Positions 50,524 to 59,344 of a stretch of DNA of 61,315 bases are shown here, one piece after another. The translations under genes were made by a program, and so were the position numbers. The notes under the pieces are model-generated. The model had not been told where the DNA came from and made no database searches. It saw nothing but the letters and a program-made list of their open reading frames with translations. This DNA is from Candidatus Rokuibacteriota bacterium (GTDB lineage: Bacteria; Methylomirabilota; Methylomirabilia; Rokubacteriales; CSP1-6): assembly GCA_003220535.1 (NCBI GenBank), contig QHSU01000085.1, forward strand, positions 1 through 61,315, read 5' to 3'. Each line of letters opens with the position of its first letter. The first letter of the stretch is position 1.

Positions 50524-51375
50524 TTATAGCACCGGCTCCGCTGCGTGCTGGCCGAGCCGCCCGCGGAGCCAGTGGTACATAGCGTACACCTCGAGCGCGA
50601 ACGGAAGGAACCCGAGGTAACCAAGCATCGGCATTTCGAAAATCCTGATGCCGCCGAGATATGGAACCGTATAGGTCCAGCGCGCCGCCGCCCAGTAGTT
50701 CCAGAACTCCCAGAGCGCGCCGCAGACCGCACCGCTGGCCAGGAGCGCCAGCAGGCGAGAGGCGTCTCCCCGGCCGATGTCAGCGAGCCACGACGGCCAG
50801 CCGCGACGGTAGTTCAGGGGCTCGAGGAGAAGCGCCCAGCCGACCCAAACGAGCGGCACCAGCCACACGGACACGAAGGCGAGCGGCAGGACGACGCTCA
50901 CTACCCCGGTGGCGGTGGCGAGCCCGAGCGTTCGCGGCGACGGGCGCCACGGCGTCACGCGGGCACCGGCGAAGAGCGTCGCCCGCAGGGCGGCCGCGGT
51001 AAGAAACAGCGCGGGAAGGATCGTCGCGAAGGACCAGTCGTAGCCGACGCGCCGCAGGAAGAGGTTCGGCTCGAGGTCGTGGTATTGCCACCAGAGCCCC
51101 ACCGCGTCGACGCCACCGCGCCAGAAACGCGGGGCGTTGTAGAGCTCGAAGAGCCACCAGCACCCGACCGACGCAAGCGCGACGAGCACGCCTTCGACCC
51201 GGTCGGTCGTCAGGTACGAGCGGAGGGTGAGACGCGCGACCAGGGCGTCCACGAACAGGACGTACCCGGTCCACACGATCGGCGTGAACCAGCCGGCCAC
51301 CGTCGACTCCCCCCAGACGAGGAGCAGCTCGGCAGCGCCGACGATGCCGAGCCCGACCCAGCCGTGTGCTCGCAT
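50524..51375 (-). CDS. Multi-pass membrane protein, function unknown
   Basis: A 283-residue protein with about eight hydrophobic helices. The conserved-looking part is the last 60 residues, CGALWEFWNYWAAARWTYTVPYL followed by FEMPMLGYLGFLPFALEVYAMYHWL, a Trp- and aromatic-rich pattern I have seen in unannotated membrane proteins but cannot name. A similar WWLFELYNAPRFW occurs near residue 73, suggesting an internal duplication. Its stop overlaps a -10-like element of the downstream quinone reductase gene. Confidence 0.75.
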   Translation of the reverse strand: MRAHGWVGLGIVGAAELLLVWGESTVAGWFTPIVWTGYVLFVDALVARLTLRSYLTTDRVEGVLVALASVGCWWLFELYNAPRFWRGGVDAVGLWWQYHDLEPNLFLRRVGYDWSFATILPALFLTAAALRATLFAGARVTPWRPSPRTLGLATATGVVSVVLPLAFVSVWLVPLVWVGWALLLEPLNYRRGWPSWLADIGRGDASRLLALLASGAVCGALWEFWNYWAAARWTYTVPYLGGIRIFEMPMLGYLGFLPFALEVYAMYHWLRGRLGQHAAEPVL

Positions 51376-51413
51376 GCCGGCGGCGTGGCTTCGTCAGTGC
51401 ATCGGCGATGCGG

Positions 51414-51983
51414 TCACCGCATCGCCGCGAGGTCGATCGTGAAACGGTCGACCTCGCGGCCATCCGCGTCGCGAACGACCAGAAGCAGGCGGGCCTTCGG
51501 CGTCAGCTCCTTGGTGGGGAACCCGTACACGCAGCGCGCGAGGTAGGCACCGACGTCCGTGCGCACCGCGGTGCGCTCGTTCTGCACGAAGGACGGCTCG
51601 ATCTCGCGATCGCCGAAAAGGATCCGCGGGGCGTAGAAGCGCGCGAAATCTTCCCGCGGGCCGCGGAGGTGCGCCCAGATCACCAGCCGGTCCTGCTGCT
51701 CACGCAGGAGCTTCTCCGGGCTCTCCTTCAGCCGCTCGTTCTTGAACGCGGCGTGCCGGGCGGCCATGACAAGCCGATGGAAGGGGGTGATCACGACGAC
51801 GCTGGCGCCCGCCGGGTTCGCCACGCGCCACTCGGCATCGAACGACTCGAGCGTGATCGAGCGGGCTCCCGCCCGGAGCGCGTCGCTCTTCTGCTGGGGC
51901 TCCAGCGTGAACGAGGCGGCCGTGACCACCGGCGGCCCGGCTAGGCTCAGGACGAGGAGCGCCGTGACCGCGAAGACGCTCAC
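51414..51983 (-). CDS. Exported protein, function unknown
   Basis: A 189-residue protein with a signal peptide (FAVTALLVLSLAGPPVVTAA). The mature region contains ITLESFDAEWRVANPAGASVVVITPFHRL, suggesting beta structure, and one Cys. The GTG start overlaps the stop of the inactive M16 subunit (GTGA), so it is probably made with the peptidase pair. No family recognised. Confidence 0.7.
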   Translation of the reverse strand: MSVFAVTALLVLSLAGPPVVTAASFTLEPQQKSDALRAGARSITLESFDAEWRVANPAGASVVVITPFHRLVMAARHAAFKNERLKESPEKLLREQQDRLVIWAHLRGPREDFARFYAPRILFGDREIEPSFVQNERTAVRTDVGAYLARCVYGFPTKELTPKARLLLVVRDADGREVDRFTIDLAAMR

Positions 51984-53320
51984 TTGACCTCGCCGACGAT
52001 GACAAGGCTGAAGGCCGCCGGCGGGAAGTACTTGGCCGCGACACGCTGGACGTCTTGAGCGGTGACGCGCGCGATCCGCTCCCGGTAACGATCGGCATAG
52101 TCGAGGCCCAGTCCCCGGTCTTCGACCGCGACGAGGAAGTCGGCGACCTTGCCGGACGTGTCGAGGCGGAGCGGGAAGCTCCCGATCAGGTACTGCTTGG
52201 CGAGCGCGAGCTCACGCTGGGCGACGGGCTCGCGGGCCATGCGGGCGAGCTCCTCGCGAATCATGCCCACCACCTTCGGCGCCTCGACCGTCCGGGTCTG
52301 GGCGGATACGACGAACGACGAGCCGTAGCGCGCGGGCGAGACCCAGCTGTACACGGAGTACGCGAGCCCCGCCTCGTCCCGGACCCGCGCGTAGAGGCGG
52401 GACGCTGAGCCGCCGCCGAGCACATAGGACGCGACGGACAGGGGAAAGTAGTCAGGGTCTGTCTGTGAGATGGCCTGGCGACCGAACATGATCGTGGACT
52501 GCGTCAGCTCGCGCTTGACGGTCTCCTCGCGAGGCGCTGCTGGGGGCGTCGCCGACGCCACCGACGAGGGTGGGCCGTCGGGGCGGCTCCATGAGCCGAA
52601 CCGGGCCATCACCTCACGACGCGCCTCGTCCACCGTGACGGCGCCGACCACCGCGACGATCGTCGTGTCGGGGCGAGCGTGCTCCCGGTAGAACTTCACG
52701 ACGTCGTCGCGCGTGAGGCGAGCCACGGACTCGTGGGTTCCCTCGACGGGCACCCCGTAGGGATGGCCCAGAAAGACCAGCCGAGCGAGAACGCGAGAGG
52801 CCACGATGTTCGGGTCTTCCTCGGACCGCTTGATGGCCGCCTGGATCTCGGAGACCTTCCGGGTGATCTCGGCCTGGGGGAAGGCCGGCGACAGGACGAC
52901 CTCCCCCAGGAGGTCCAGCCCCAGCGCCAGGTCCTTCTTCTGCGCGGTCAGCGACACCGTGAGGCTGTCGCGGCCGGCGCCGGCCTCGAGGCTGCCGCCG
53001 ACGAACTCGATGGCCGAATCGATCTGCGGTCCCGTGTGCTTGGCGGTCCCGCGCGTGAGCACCGCGCCCGTCAGATTGGCGAGCCCGCCGCGATCGTCGG
53101 GATCGAAGACGGCGCCGGCTCGGGTGAGGACGCGCACCGCGACGATCGGCACCGCCGGCCGCTCGGCCACCAGCAGGACGATGCCGTTCGGCAGCACCTC
53201 ACGGTGGGCGAGCGGCGCCGCCGCGGCGGGCCCGAACACGAGCAACGCCATCAGGACGAGCACGACGCGCACGGTCACCGGTCCGGGAAGACGTGGCCGC
53301 ATGAGACCGCCAGTCGTCAT
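51980..53320 (-). CDS. M16-family peptidase homologue, catalytically inactive subunit
   Basis: A 446-residue M16 protein with a signal peptide (VVLVLMALLVFGPAAAA). Where active enzymes have HxxEH it reads GLANLTGAVLTRG, so zinc cannot bind. The C-terminal FGRQAISQTDPDYFPLSVASYVLGGGSASRLYARVRDEAGLAYSVYSWV segment with Arg/Tyr is intact, as is usual for the non-catalytic half of heterodimeric M16 enzymes. ATGA overlap with the active subunit upstream; an ATG six codons further in is an alternative start. Confidence 0.9.
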   Translation of the reverse strand: MTTGGLMRPRLPGPVTVRVVLVLMALLVFGPAAAAPLAHREVLPNGIVLLVAERPAVPIVAVRVLTRAGAVFDPDDRGGLANLTGAVLTRGTAKHTGPQIDSAIEFVGGSLEAGAGRDSLTVSLTAQKKDLALGLDLLGEVVLSPAFPQAEITRKVSEIQAAIKRSEEDPNIVASRVLARLVFLGHPYGVPVEGTHESVARLTRDDVVKFYREHARPDTTIVAVVGAVTVDEARREVMARFGSWSRPDGPPSSVASATPPAAPREETVKRELTQSTIMFGRQAISQTDPDYFPLSVASYVLGGGSASRLYARVRDEAGLAYSVYSWVSPARYGSSFVVSAQTRTVEAPKVVGMIREELARMAREPVAQRELALAKQYLIGSFPLRLDTSGKVADFLVAVEDRGLGLDYADRYRERIARVTAQDVQRVAAKYFPPAAFSLVIVGEVK

Positions 53321-54627
53321 CAGGACTTCGGCAACAGGACGCCGACGCTCTTTTTGTCCGGCGCGAACCAGGCGCGGGCCACCCGCGTGAGGTCGGCGGC
53401 CGTGACCGCGCGGATCTTCGCGATGAAGGACTCCTTGAGGGCCCAGCCGCCGATCAGCTCGAAGCGTGCGAGGAGGGCGGCGCGCCGGTGGATCGAATCC
53501 TCCTGGAAGACGAACGAGGCTTCGATCTGATTCCGCGCGCGCGCCAGCTCCTCGTCGGTGACGGGCTCCGTCTTGAGCCGCTCCATGTGAGTGGCGAGCT
53601 CCGTCTCGAGCGTCTCCGCCTTCTGCCCCGGCATCGGCGTCGCCCAGAACCAGAAGAGGTTCGGATCGATCGAGAAGTACGAGTACTCGCCGCCGGCCTC
53701 GAGCGCCAACTGGCGCTGATAGACGAGGTCGCGGTAGAGCCGCGAGGCCCGGCCGCCCGCGAGGATCGTCGACAGAACCTCGAGGGCCGGGGCGTCGTCC
53801 GAGCGCTGGTTCGGCACGTGCCATGCGAGATAGACGATCGGGAGCTCGGCCTGCTTCTTGACCGTCACCCGCCGCTCACCGTTCTGCGGCGGCTCGACGG
53901 TGAGCACCGGCGGCGGAACCTTGCCGCGCGGAATCCGCCCGAAGCGCCGCCGGATCTTCTCGAGCGCGTCGGCGGCCTTGAACGCCCCCACCGCCACGAC
54001 GATCGCGTTGTTCGGGACGTAGTACGTCTTGTAAAAGGCGCGGATCTCCGCCGGCGTGATCCGTTTGATGTCCTCCATCCAGCCGATGATCGGAACGCCG
54101 TAGGGGTGCGCCTTGAACGCGATGGAGCTAACTTCCTCGCCGAGGTACCCGCCCGGGTCGTCCTCGGTACGGGTCCGCCGCTCCTCGATGACCACCTCGC
54201 GCTCCGAGGCGATCTCCTTGGGATCGAGGAGCAGGTTCTGCATCCGGTCCGCTTCGAGGTCGATCACGAGGTCCAGCTTGTCGGCCGCGATGTCGACGAA
54301 GTACGAGGTGACGTCCTGCGAGGTGAACGCGTTGTCCTGGCCGCCGTTTTCCTCGACGAGCCGCGCGAACTGCTTGGGCCCGTGGGTCGGCGTGCCCTTG
54401 AACATCAGGTGCTCGAGGAAGTGGGCGATGCCGGTCGCGCCCCGCTGCTCGTCGCGCGAGCCGACCCGATACCATACCTGGAAGGACACGATGGGGCTGC
54501 GCGGATCTTCGAGCAGGAGCACGCGCAGCCCGTTGTCGAGCGTGGTGGCGACGACGCGGTCGGCGGCGCGCGCCCCCGACGGCACGACGAGCGAGAGGAT
54601 CAACAGGAACGGGAAGACGATGCGCAC
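53320..54627 (-). CDS. M16-family zinc metallopeptidase, active subunit
   Basis: A 435-residue exported peptidase (signal FPFLLILSLVVPSGARA). The inverted zinc motif HFLEH near residue 72 and the distal Glu in EREVVIEERR complete the site. Partner of the inactive subunit made from the next gene, probably forming a periplasmic peptide-clearing clam. GTG 54627 is taken as start because a TATAAT -10 element lies just upstream; the frame is open to 54669. Confidence 0.92.
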   Translation of the reverse strand: MRIVFPFLLILSLVVPSGARAADRVVATTLDNGLRVLLLEDPRSPIVSFQVWYRVGSRDEQRGATGIAHFLEHLMFKGTPTHGPKQFARLVEENGGQDNAFTSQDVTSYFVDIAADKLDLVIDLEADRMQNLLLDPKEIASEREVVIEERRTRTEDDPGGYLGEEVSSIAFKAHPYGVPIIGWMEDIKRITPAEIRAFYKTYYVPNNAIVVAVGAFKAADALEKIRRRFGRIPRGKVPPPVLTVEPPQNGERRVTVKKQAELPIVYLAWHVPNQRSDDAPALEVLSTILAGGRASRLYRDLVYQRQLALEAGGEYSYFSIDPNLFWFWATPMPGQKAETLETELATHMERLKTEPVTDEELARARNQIEASFVFQEDSIHRRAALLARFELIGGWALKESFIAKIRAVTAADLTRVARAWFAPDKKSVGVLLPKS

Positions 54628-54633
54628 CGGCCG

Positions 54634-54669
54634 ATTATACCGCCCGCGGAAACCCGACCGGTGTATCAT
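54634..54669. promoter_or_regulatory. Back-to-back -10 elements between M16 and HtrA genes
   Basis: TATAAT on the minus strand (complement of 54634-54639) ends 7 bases before the M16 GTG. TATCAT on the plus strand (54664-54669) ends 8 bases before the HtrA ATG. Clear -35 elements are not seen. Both transcripts would be leaderless or nearly so. Confidence 0.45.
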
Positions 54670-54677
54670 CCACCGTG

Positions 54678-55721
54678 ATGCGCGTGCTCGCGGTTCTGCT
54701 TCTGGTCGCTCTTCCAGCGTCCGCCGTCGCCCAGTCGCCCTGCACCGAGTCGCTCGCGGCGCTCTTCGAGCGCGTGTCGCCGACTGTCGTGTCGATCCAG
54801 GCGACCAAGATCAACAAGGCGAAGCCTCAGCGTCGGTTCGAGACCGTGGTCGGATCCGGGGTCGTCATCGAGCGCGAGGGGCAGGTGTTGACCAACGCCC
54901 ACGTCGTCGACGGGGCCGCATCCCTGTCGGTCACGCTCGACTCGGGCGCGCGGACGCCGGCCCGCGTGCTCGGAATGGACACGGTGACCGATCTCGCGCT
55001 CTTGCGCATCGAGACGCCGTCGCCGGTGCCCGTCGCGCGCCTGGGCGACTCGTCGGCGCTGCACGTCGGCGACGAGGTGGTCGCGATCGGCAACCCGATG
55101 GGCCTCGAGCAGACGATGACCCGGGGGATCGTGAGCGGGCTCAACCGCATCCTGCCGGGCCTCGCCGAGCAGCCCATGATCCAGACCGATGCCCCGATCA
55201 ACCCGGGGAACTCCGGCGGCCCCCTGGTCGATCGGTGCGGCGCCGTCGTCGGGATCAACACGTTCATCTCGGAGGAGGCGAACTCGATCGGCTTTGCGCT
55301 GCCGATCAACGCGGCCAAGGGCGTGCTCCGTGACCTGCGGGAAGCCGGCCGCGTCGTGCGTCCGTGGCTCGGGCTTCAGGGGCGTGAGGTCGACTCCCAG
55401 GTCACGTCGCTCCTCCGGATGCCGCTCGCGCCCGGCTACCTCGTCGAGATCGTGTACGACGGCAGTCCCGCCGAGCGCGCCGGCGTGCGCGGCGGCAACC
55501 TGTCGGTGGTCGTCCAGGGCGAGGAGTATCTCGTCGGCGGCGACATTCTGACCGCCATCGATGGCACGTCGGTTCGGAGTCACCAGGACTATCTCGCGAA
55601 GGTCAAGACCCTGCGACCCGGGCAGCGCGTGCGCATCACGATCCTTCGCGACGGCCAGCGCCACGAGCTCTCGCTCACCGTCGCCGAGCGGCCGCGCCTT
55701 CCGGCTGACCTGGTGGATTGA
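54678..55721 (+). CDS. HtrA/DegP-type serine protease with one PDZ domain
   Basis: A 347-residue exported protease (signal VLAVLLLVALPASAVA). Catalytic triad: His in LTNAHVVDG, Asp in VTDLALLRI, Ser in PGNSGGPLVD. A C-terminal PDZ domain covers about residues 230-340 (RPWLGLQG, GSPAERAGVRGG, GDILTAIDGTSV). It degrades or chaperones misfolded envelope proteins and lies divergent from the M16 peptidase pair, making a protein-quality-control locus. The PDZ has a short insertion (VVVQGEEYLV). GTG 54675 is an alternative start. Confidence 0.93.
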   Translation: MRVLAVLLLVALPASAVAQSPCTESLAALFERVSPTVVSIQATKINKAKPQRRFETVVGSGVVIEREGQVLTNAHVVDGAASLSVTLDSGARTPARVLGMDTVTDLALLRIETPSPVPVARLGDSSALHVGDEVVAIGNPMGLEQTMTRGIVSGLNRILPGLAEQPMIQTDAPINPGNSGGPLVDRCGAVVGINTFISEEANSIGFALPINAAKGVLRDLREAGRVVRPWLGLQGREVDSQVTSLLRMPLAPGYLVEIVYDGSPAERAGVRGGNLSVVVQGEEYLVGGDILTAIDGTSVRSHQDYLAKVKTLRPGQRVRITILRDGQRHELSLTVAERPRLPADLVD

Positions 55722-55725
55722 GATC

Positions 55726-55760
55726 GGGGGCCACGAAATGGCCCCCCATACCCCCACCGC
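55726..55760. repeat. Hairpin with family B-like tail, candidate bidirectional terminator
   Basis: GGGGGCCA (55726-55733), CGAAA loop, TGGCCCCC (55739-55746), then CATACCCCCACCGC, which resembles the ATTCCCCCCACCGG tail of family B copies. It sits just after the HtrA stop and between convergent genes. Only the second hairpin of the element is present. Confidence 0.6.
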
Positions 55761-55791
55761 GGGTGCGTGAGCTCCTCGATTTTCCCGTTGC

Positions 55792-56526
55792 TCACGGGCG
55801 GTCCAGGAGACGGCGGGCGGTCGTGAAGACCCCTCGCAACATCGGCCGGGTCAGCTTGCCGGTGAAGGTGTTCTGCTGACTCGGATGATACGAAGCGATG
55901 AGTGTCACCCCGTCGTCGAATCTCGCCAGCGCACCGTGCCCGAACTGCGGGGCCGGCCGCATTGCCGGCGCCCCGAGCGCGCGCCGCGCCCTCAGGTACG
56001 CCTGCCATCCGATCCGCCCGAGCCCGACGACCACGCGCACGCGCGTGAGGAGCCGGAGCTCGGCGAGCAGGTAGGGCTCGCAACAGGCGATCTCCGCGAC
56101 CGTCGGCTTGTTGGCGGGCGGCGCGCACCGGACCGCCGCGGTGATGTACGCATCCCGCAGTTCGAGACCGTCGCCGCGGCGCTCCGACGTCGGCTGGTTG
56201 GCGAACCCTGCGTGGTGGAGCGCATCGAAGAGCCAATCGCCGCTGCGGTCTCCCGTGAACATTCGCCCCGACCGGTTGCCGCCGTGGGCCGCCGGCGCCA
56301 GGCCGACCAGCAGAAGGCGCGAGCGCGGATCGCCGAAGCCGGGCAGCGGCCGCGCCCAATAGCGCTGGCCGAGATAGCGTCGTGGCGGAGCCGCCGCCAC
56401 CGCTTCGCGATGGGCCACCAGGCGGGGACATCGGCGGCAGCGGATGATGCGCGCGGCGAGGTGCGAGAGCTCGCGAGGGTCTTGCAATCCGCCGCGATTG
56501 TGCCACGGTGGGGGCCATGCCGTCAC
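55792..56526 (-). CDS. Type 5 uracil-DNA glycosylase (UDGb)
   Basis: A 244-residue iron-sulfur uracil-DNA glycosylase that removes uracil and related bases. The family-5 motifs are GLAPAAHGGNRSGRMFTGD and SYHPSQQNTFTGKLT, and four Cys (CRRC near residues 30-33, then two later) would ligate a 4Fe-4S cluster. As in UDGb there is no Asp in motif 1 (APAAHG). GTG 56526 overlaps the divergent asparaginase start; TTG 56487 is an alternative start that would avoid it. Confidence 0.9.
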   Translation of the reverse strand: MTAWPPPWHNRGGLQDPRELSHLAARIIRCRRCPRLVAHREAVAAAPPRRYLGQRYWARPLPGFGDPRSRLLLVGLAPAAHGGNRSGRMFTGDRSGDWLFDALHHAGFANQPTSERRGDGLELRDAYITAAVRCAPPANKPTVAEIACCEPYLLAELRLLTRVRVVVGLGRIGWQAYLRARRALGAPAMRPAPQFGHGALARFDDGVTLIASYHPSQQNTFTGKLTRPMLRGVFTTARRLLDRP

Positions 56527-57422
56527 CCGCCGAGCGCGCCCCGGCGACTCGCGTACCGACCATCATCGTCCACGGCGGCGCCGGCGCGGATCCGTCCGAG
56601 AGCCACGAGTTCCGTCCGGGCATGCGCGCCGCCGCGCTGGCCGGATGGCGGGTGCTCTCGGCCGGCGGTGCCGCGCTCGACGCGGTCGAGAGCGCGGTGC
56701 GCGTGCTCGAGGACGATCCGCGTTTCAACGCGGGCCGCGGCTCGGTCCTCACCCGAGACGGCACGGTCGAGCTGGACGCGTCGATCATGGAAGGTGACCG
56801 CCTCCAGTGCGGCGCCGTTGCGGCCGTCACCCGCGTCGCGAACCCGGTCACCCTCGCCCGGCGCGTCCTCGAGACGCGCCGTCACGTCCTGCTCGTCGGC
56901 GACGGCGCCGTCGCGTTCGCCCGGTCCGTGGGAATCCCGGAGTGCGACCCCGCGTCGCTCGTCACGGATCGCCAGCGACAACGCCACGCCGAGCGTGCGG
57001 CGAGATCCGCCGCGCTCGGCGGCACGGTCGGCGCCGTCGCGCTCGACCGGAACGGCACCGTTGCGGCCGCGACGTCCACCGGCGGCACCGCCGGCCAGCT
57101 TCCAGGACGCGTCGGCGACAGCGCTCTGATCGGTTGCGGCACCTACGCCGACAGCTCGATCGGCGGCGTGTCGTGCACCGGCGACGGTGAGGCCATCATC
57201 CGGGTCGTGTTCGGGTGCCGGGCGCTCCACTACCTCAAGGACGCCGACGACCCGGACTACGCGGCGAAGGTCGCCGTCGATCTTCTGGTCGAGGAGGGCC
57301 GCGGCCACGGCGGGCTCATCGTGATCGATTGGCGCGGCCGTGCCGGGTACGCGACCTCGACGCCACTGATGCCCGTGGCCATCATGTCCCCCACCCTCGC
57401 CGAGCCGCGGACACTGTTCTGA
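56517..57422 (+). CDS. Isoaspartyl peptidase/L-asparaginase (Ntn-hydrolase)
   Basis: A 301-residue plant-type asparaginase precursor. IIVHGGAGAD near the start and the autocleavage site LGGTVGAVALD, where Thr becomes the new N-terminal nucleophile, are clear; STGGTAGQLPGRVGDSALIGCGTYAD lines the active site. It hydrolyses isoaspartyl dipeptides and asparagine. It is followed after 5 bases by threonine dehydratase. GTG 56508 is an alternative start; both overlap the divergent UDG start region. Confidence 0.92.
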   Translation: MPSPAERAPATRVPTIIVHGGAGADPSESHEFRPGMRAAALAGWRVLSAGGAALDAVESAVRVLEDDPRFNAGRGSVLTRDGTVELDASIMEGDRLQCGAVAAVTRVANPVTLARRVLETRRHVLLVGDGAVAFARSVGIPECDPASLVTDRQRQRHAERAARSAALGGTVGAVALDRNGTVAAATSTGGTAGQLPGRVGDSALIGCGTYADSSIGGVSCTGDGEAIIRVVFGCRALHYLKDADDPDYAAKVAVDLLVEEGRGHGGLIVIDWRGRAGYATSTPLMPVAIMSPTLAEPRTLF

Positions 57423-57427
57423 GCGGA

Positions 57428-58639
57428 ATGCTCGAGACCGCCGAGATCGAGGCCGCGCGCCGGCGGCTCAAGGGGGCGATCTACGAGACACCCTGCCCGT
57501 ACTCCCAGACGCTCTCCGAGCTGAGCGGCGCGCGCTGCTTCGTCAAGCTCGAAAATCTCCAGATGACCGGATCGTTCAAGGAGCGGGGCGCGGCCAATCT
57601 CCTCCTGCAGCTCGGCCCTGCCGAGCGGGCGCGGGGCGTCGCCGCGGCCAGCGCCGGCAACCACGGCCTGGCGGTCGCGTTCCACGCGGCGCGACTCGGG
57701 CTCGGCGCGGTGATCGTGATGCCGGAGTGGGCGCCACTGATCAAAGTGACGTCCGCTCGGCGCTACGGCGCCGAGGTGATCCTCTCGGGCGCCAACTACG
57801 ACGAGGCGTACGGCCGGGCCCGGGAGATCGCGACCGAGCGCGGCCTCATCTTCGTGCACCCCTTCGACGACGCGCGGGTCATCGCCGGCCAGGGCACGCT
57901 CGGCCTCGAGCTGCTCGAGCAGCGCCCGGACATGGACGCGGTCCTGGTGCCGATCGGCGGCGGCGGGCTCATCGGGGGCGTGGCGCTCGCGATCAAGGCG
58001 GAGCGCCCGGGAGTGCGCCTGATCGGCGTCCAGGCCGAGACGCTGCCGGCGATGAGGCGAGCGCTCGAGACGAGGATGCGCGTCACCCTGCCGCCGGCGT
58101 CGTCGATCGCCGATGGCATCGCGGTTCGTCAGGTCGGCGAGCTCACGCTCGCGCTGGCCGCGCGATGGGTCGACGAGGTGGTCACGGTGACGGAGGAGGA
58201 GCTGGCCCACGCGATCCTGCTCCTGCTCGAGATCGAGAAGACCGTCGTCGAAGGCGCCGGGGCGGCTCCCCTCGCCGCGCTCCTGAACCGCACGCTGGGG
58301 CTCGACGGCCGCAACGTCGTGCTCGTGCTCTCCGGCGGGAACATCGACGTCACGATGATCTCGCGCATCATCGAGCACGGCCTCGTCAAAGACGGACGCC
58401 TCGTGCGCCTCGGCGTGATCCTGCGCGACCAGCCGGGCGCGCTCGCGCGGCTCACGGCGCTGATCGCCGAGGCGCGCGCGAACATCCTCCACATCGAGCA
58501 CGACCGCGCGTTCTCCTCCGCCGCCATCGGAGAGAGCCAGGTCGAGCTGACCCTCGAGACCGCGGGCCGCGAGCAGATCGACGTGGTGAAGCAGCGTCTC
58601 GTCGAGCTCGGCTACCGGGTCGAGGAGCGGCGGGTCTGA
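57428..58639 (+). CDS. ilvA: Threonine ammonia-lyase (dehydratase) with ACT domain
   Basis: A 403-residue PLP enzyme that deaminates threonine to 2-oxobutanoate. The PLP Lys is in TGSFKERGA near residue 49, the phosphate loop is GGGGLIGG, and SAGNHGLAVAFHA is typical. The last 75 residues (VILRDQPGALARLTALIAEARANILHIEHDR) form one ACT domain, so feedback control is likely. The size fits the short catabolic/biosynthetic type. ilvA is used as the family's general name. Its 3' end overlaps the convergent acyltransferase gene. Confidence 0.9.
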   Translation: MLETAEIEAARRRLKGAIYETPCPYSQTLSELSGARCFVKLENLQMTGSFKERGAANLLLQLGPAERARGVAAASAGNHGLAVAFHAARLGLGAVIVMPEWAPLIKVTSARRYGAEVILSGANYDEAYGRAREIATERGLIFVHPFDDARVIAGQGTLGLELLEQRPDMDAVLVPIGGGGLIGGVALAIKAERPGVRLIGVQAETLPAMRRALETRMRVTLPPASSIADGIAVRQVGELTLALAARWVDEVVTVTEEELAHAILLLLEIEKTVVEGAGAAPLAALLNRTLGLDGRNVVLVLSGGNIDVTMISRIIEHGLVKDGRLVRLGVILRDQPGALARLTALIAEARANILHIEHDRAFSSAAIGESQVELTLETAGREQIDVVKQRLVELGYRVEERRV

Positions 58640-59271
58640 CGCTGTGCGCCCGGCGCCGCCGGGACAGTGCCCAGGGCACCGGTGATGACGGCGCGGGCCC
58701 GTTCGGCGAGCGCGCTGGCGGCCGTGCGCGACTCCAGTGTAGGATCGGGTTCGAGCGGCGGGTGATAGGTGATCGTGATCCGTCCCGGGCGTGGAAGCAT
58801 CCGTCCGGGTGGCCACGACTCGTGGCCGCCGGCGATCGTGACCGGCAGCACCGGGACTCGCAGCGACGCCGCGAGACGGAAGGCGCCGAGCTTGAATCGC
58901 TCCACGCTCCCGGTGAGCGTTCGTTCCCCCTCGGGGAAGATCATGACGACGTGGCCCGCCTGGAGCAGACGGACCGCCTCGCGCATCGACGACGGATCGG
59001 TCGACTCCACCCGGACCGGAAAGGCCCGGAGCCGCCGGATCATCCAGCTGAACATCGGGATCTCGAAGAGCCGGCTCCAGGCCATGTAGTAGACGCGTCG
59101 GCGGACCGGGATCGTCACGAGCGCCGGGTCGGCATAAGTCTGGTGGTTCGGCGTGATGATGAGGGGCCCGTCGGCGGGAATGTTGTCGGTGCCCGCCAGC
59201 TCGAGACCGAAGTAGGCACGGCAGAGGCGGCGAAATCCGGGCCGAGCGAGATCGAGGACGGGGGTTCGCAC
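58612..59271 (-). CDS. PlsC-type 1-acyl-sn-glycerol-3-phosphate acyltransferase
   Basis: A 219-residue acyltransferase for phospholipid synthesis. Catalytic NHQTYAD (HX4D) near residues 42-48 and FPEGERT near residue 113 are intact; PVLPVTIAG and the PPGRMLPRPGRITI strand follow. Related enzymes acylate lysophosphatidic acid or other lipids. GTG start. A strong terminator lies 21 bases upstream, so it needs its own promoter. Confidence 0.9.
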   Translation of the reverse strand: MRTPVLDLARPGFRRLCRAYFGLELAGTDNIPADGPLIITPNHQTYADPALVTIPVRRRVYYMAWSRLFEIPMFSWMIRRLRAFPVRVESTDPSSMREAVRLLQAGHVVMIFPEGERTLTGSVERFKLGAFRLAASLRVPVLPVTIAGGHESWPPGRMLPRPGRITITYHPPLEPDPTLESRTAASALAERARAVITGALGTVPAAPGAQRQTRRSSTR

Positions 59272-59291
59272 GACCCTAGCCTACACAAAAA

Positions 59292-59320
59292 GCGGGGCCG
59301 GAATCCTCTTCCGGCCCCGC
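59292..59320 (-). terminator. Rho-independent terminator of the DksA/TraR-like gene
   Basis: A perfect 12-base stem, GCGGGGCCGGAA (59292-59303) and TTCCGGCCCCGC (59309-59320), with a 5-base loop. On the minus strand it is followed by a run of five U (complement of 59287-59291). It stops transcripts from 59752 before the acyltransferase gene. Confidence 0.88.
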
Positions 59321-59344
59321 AGGAACGTCCGACCTCGATCTCAG

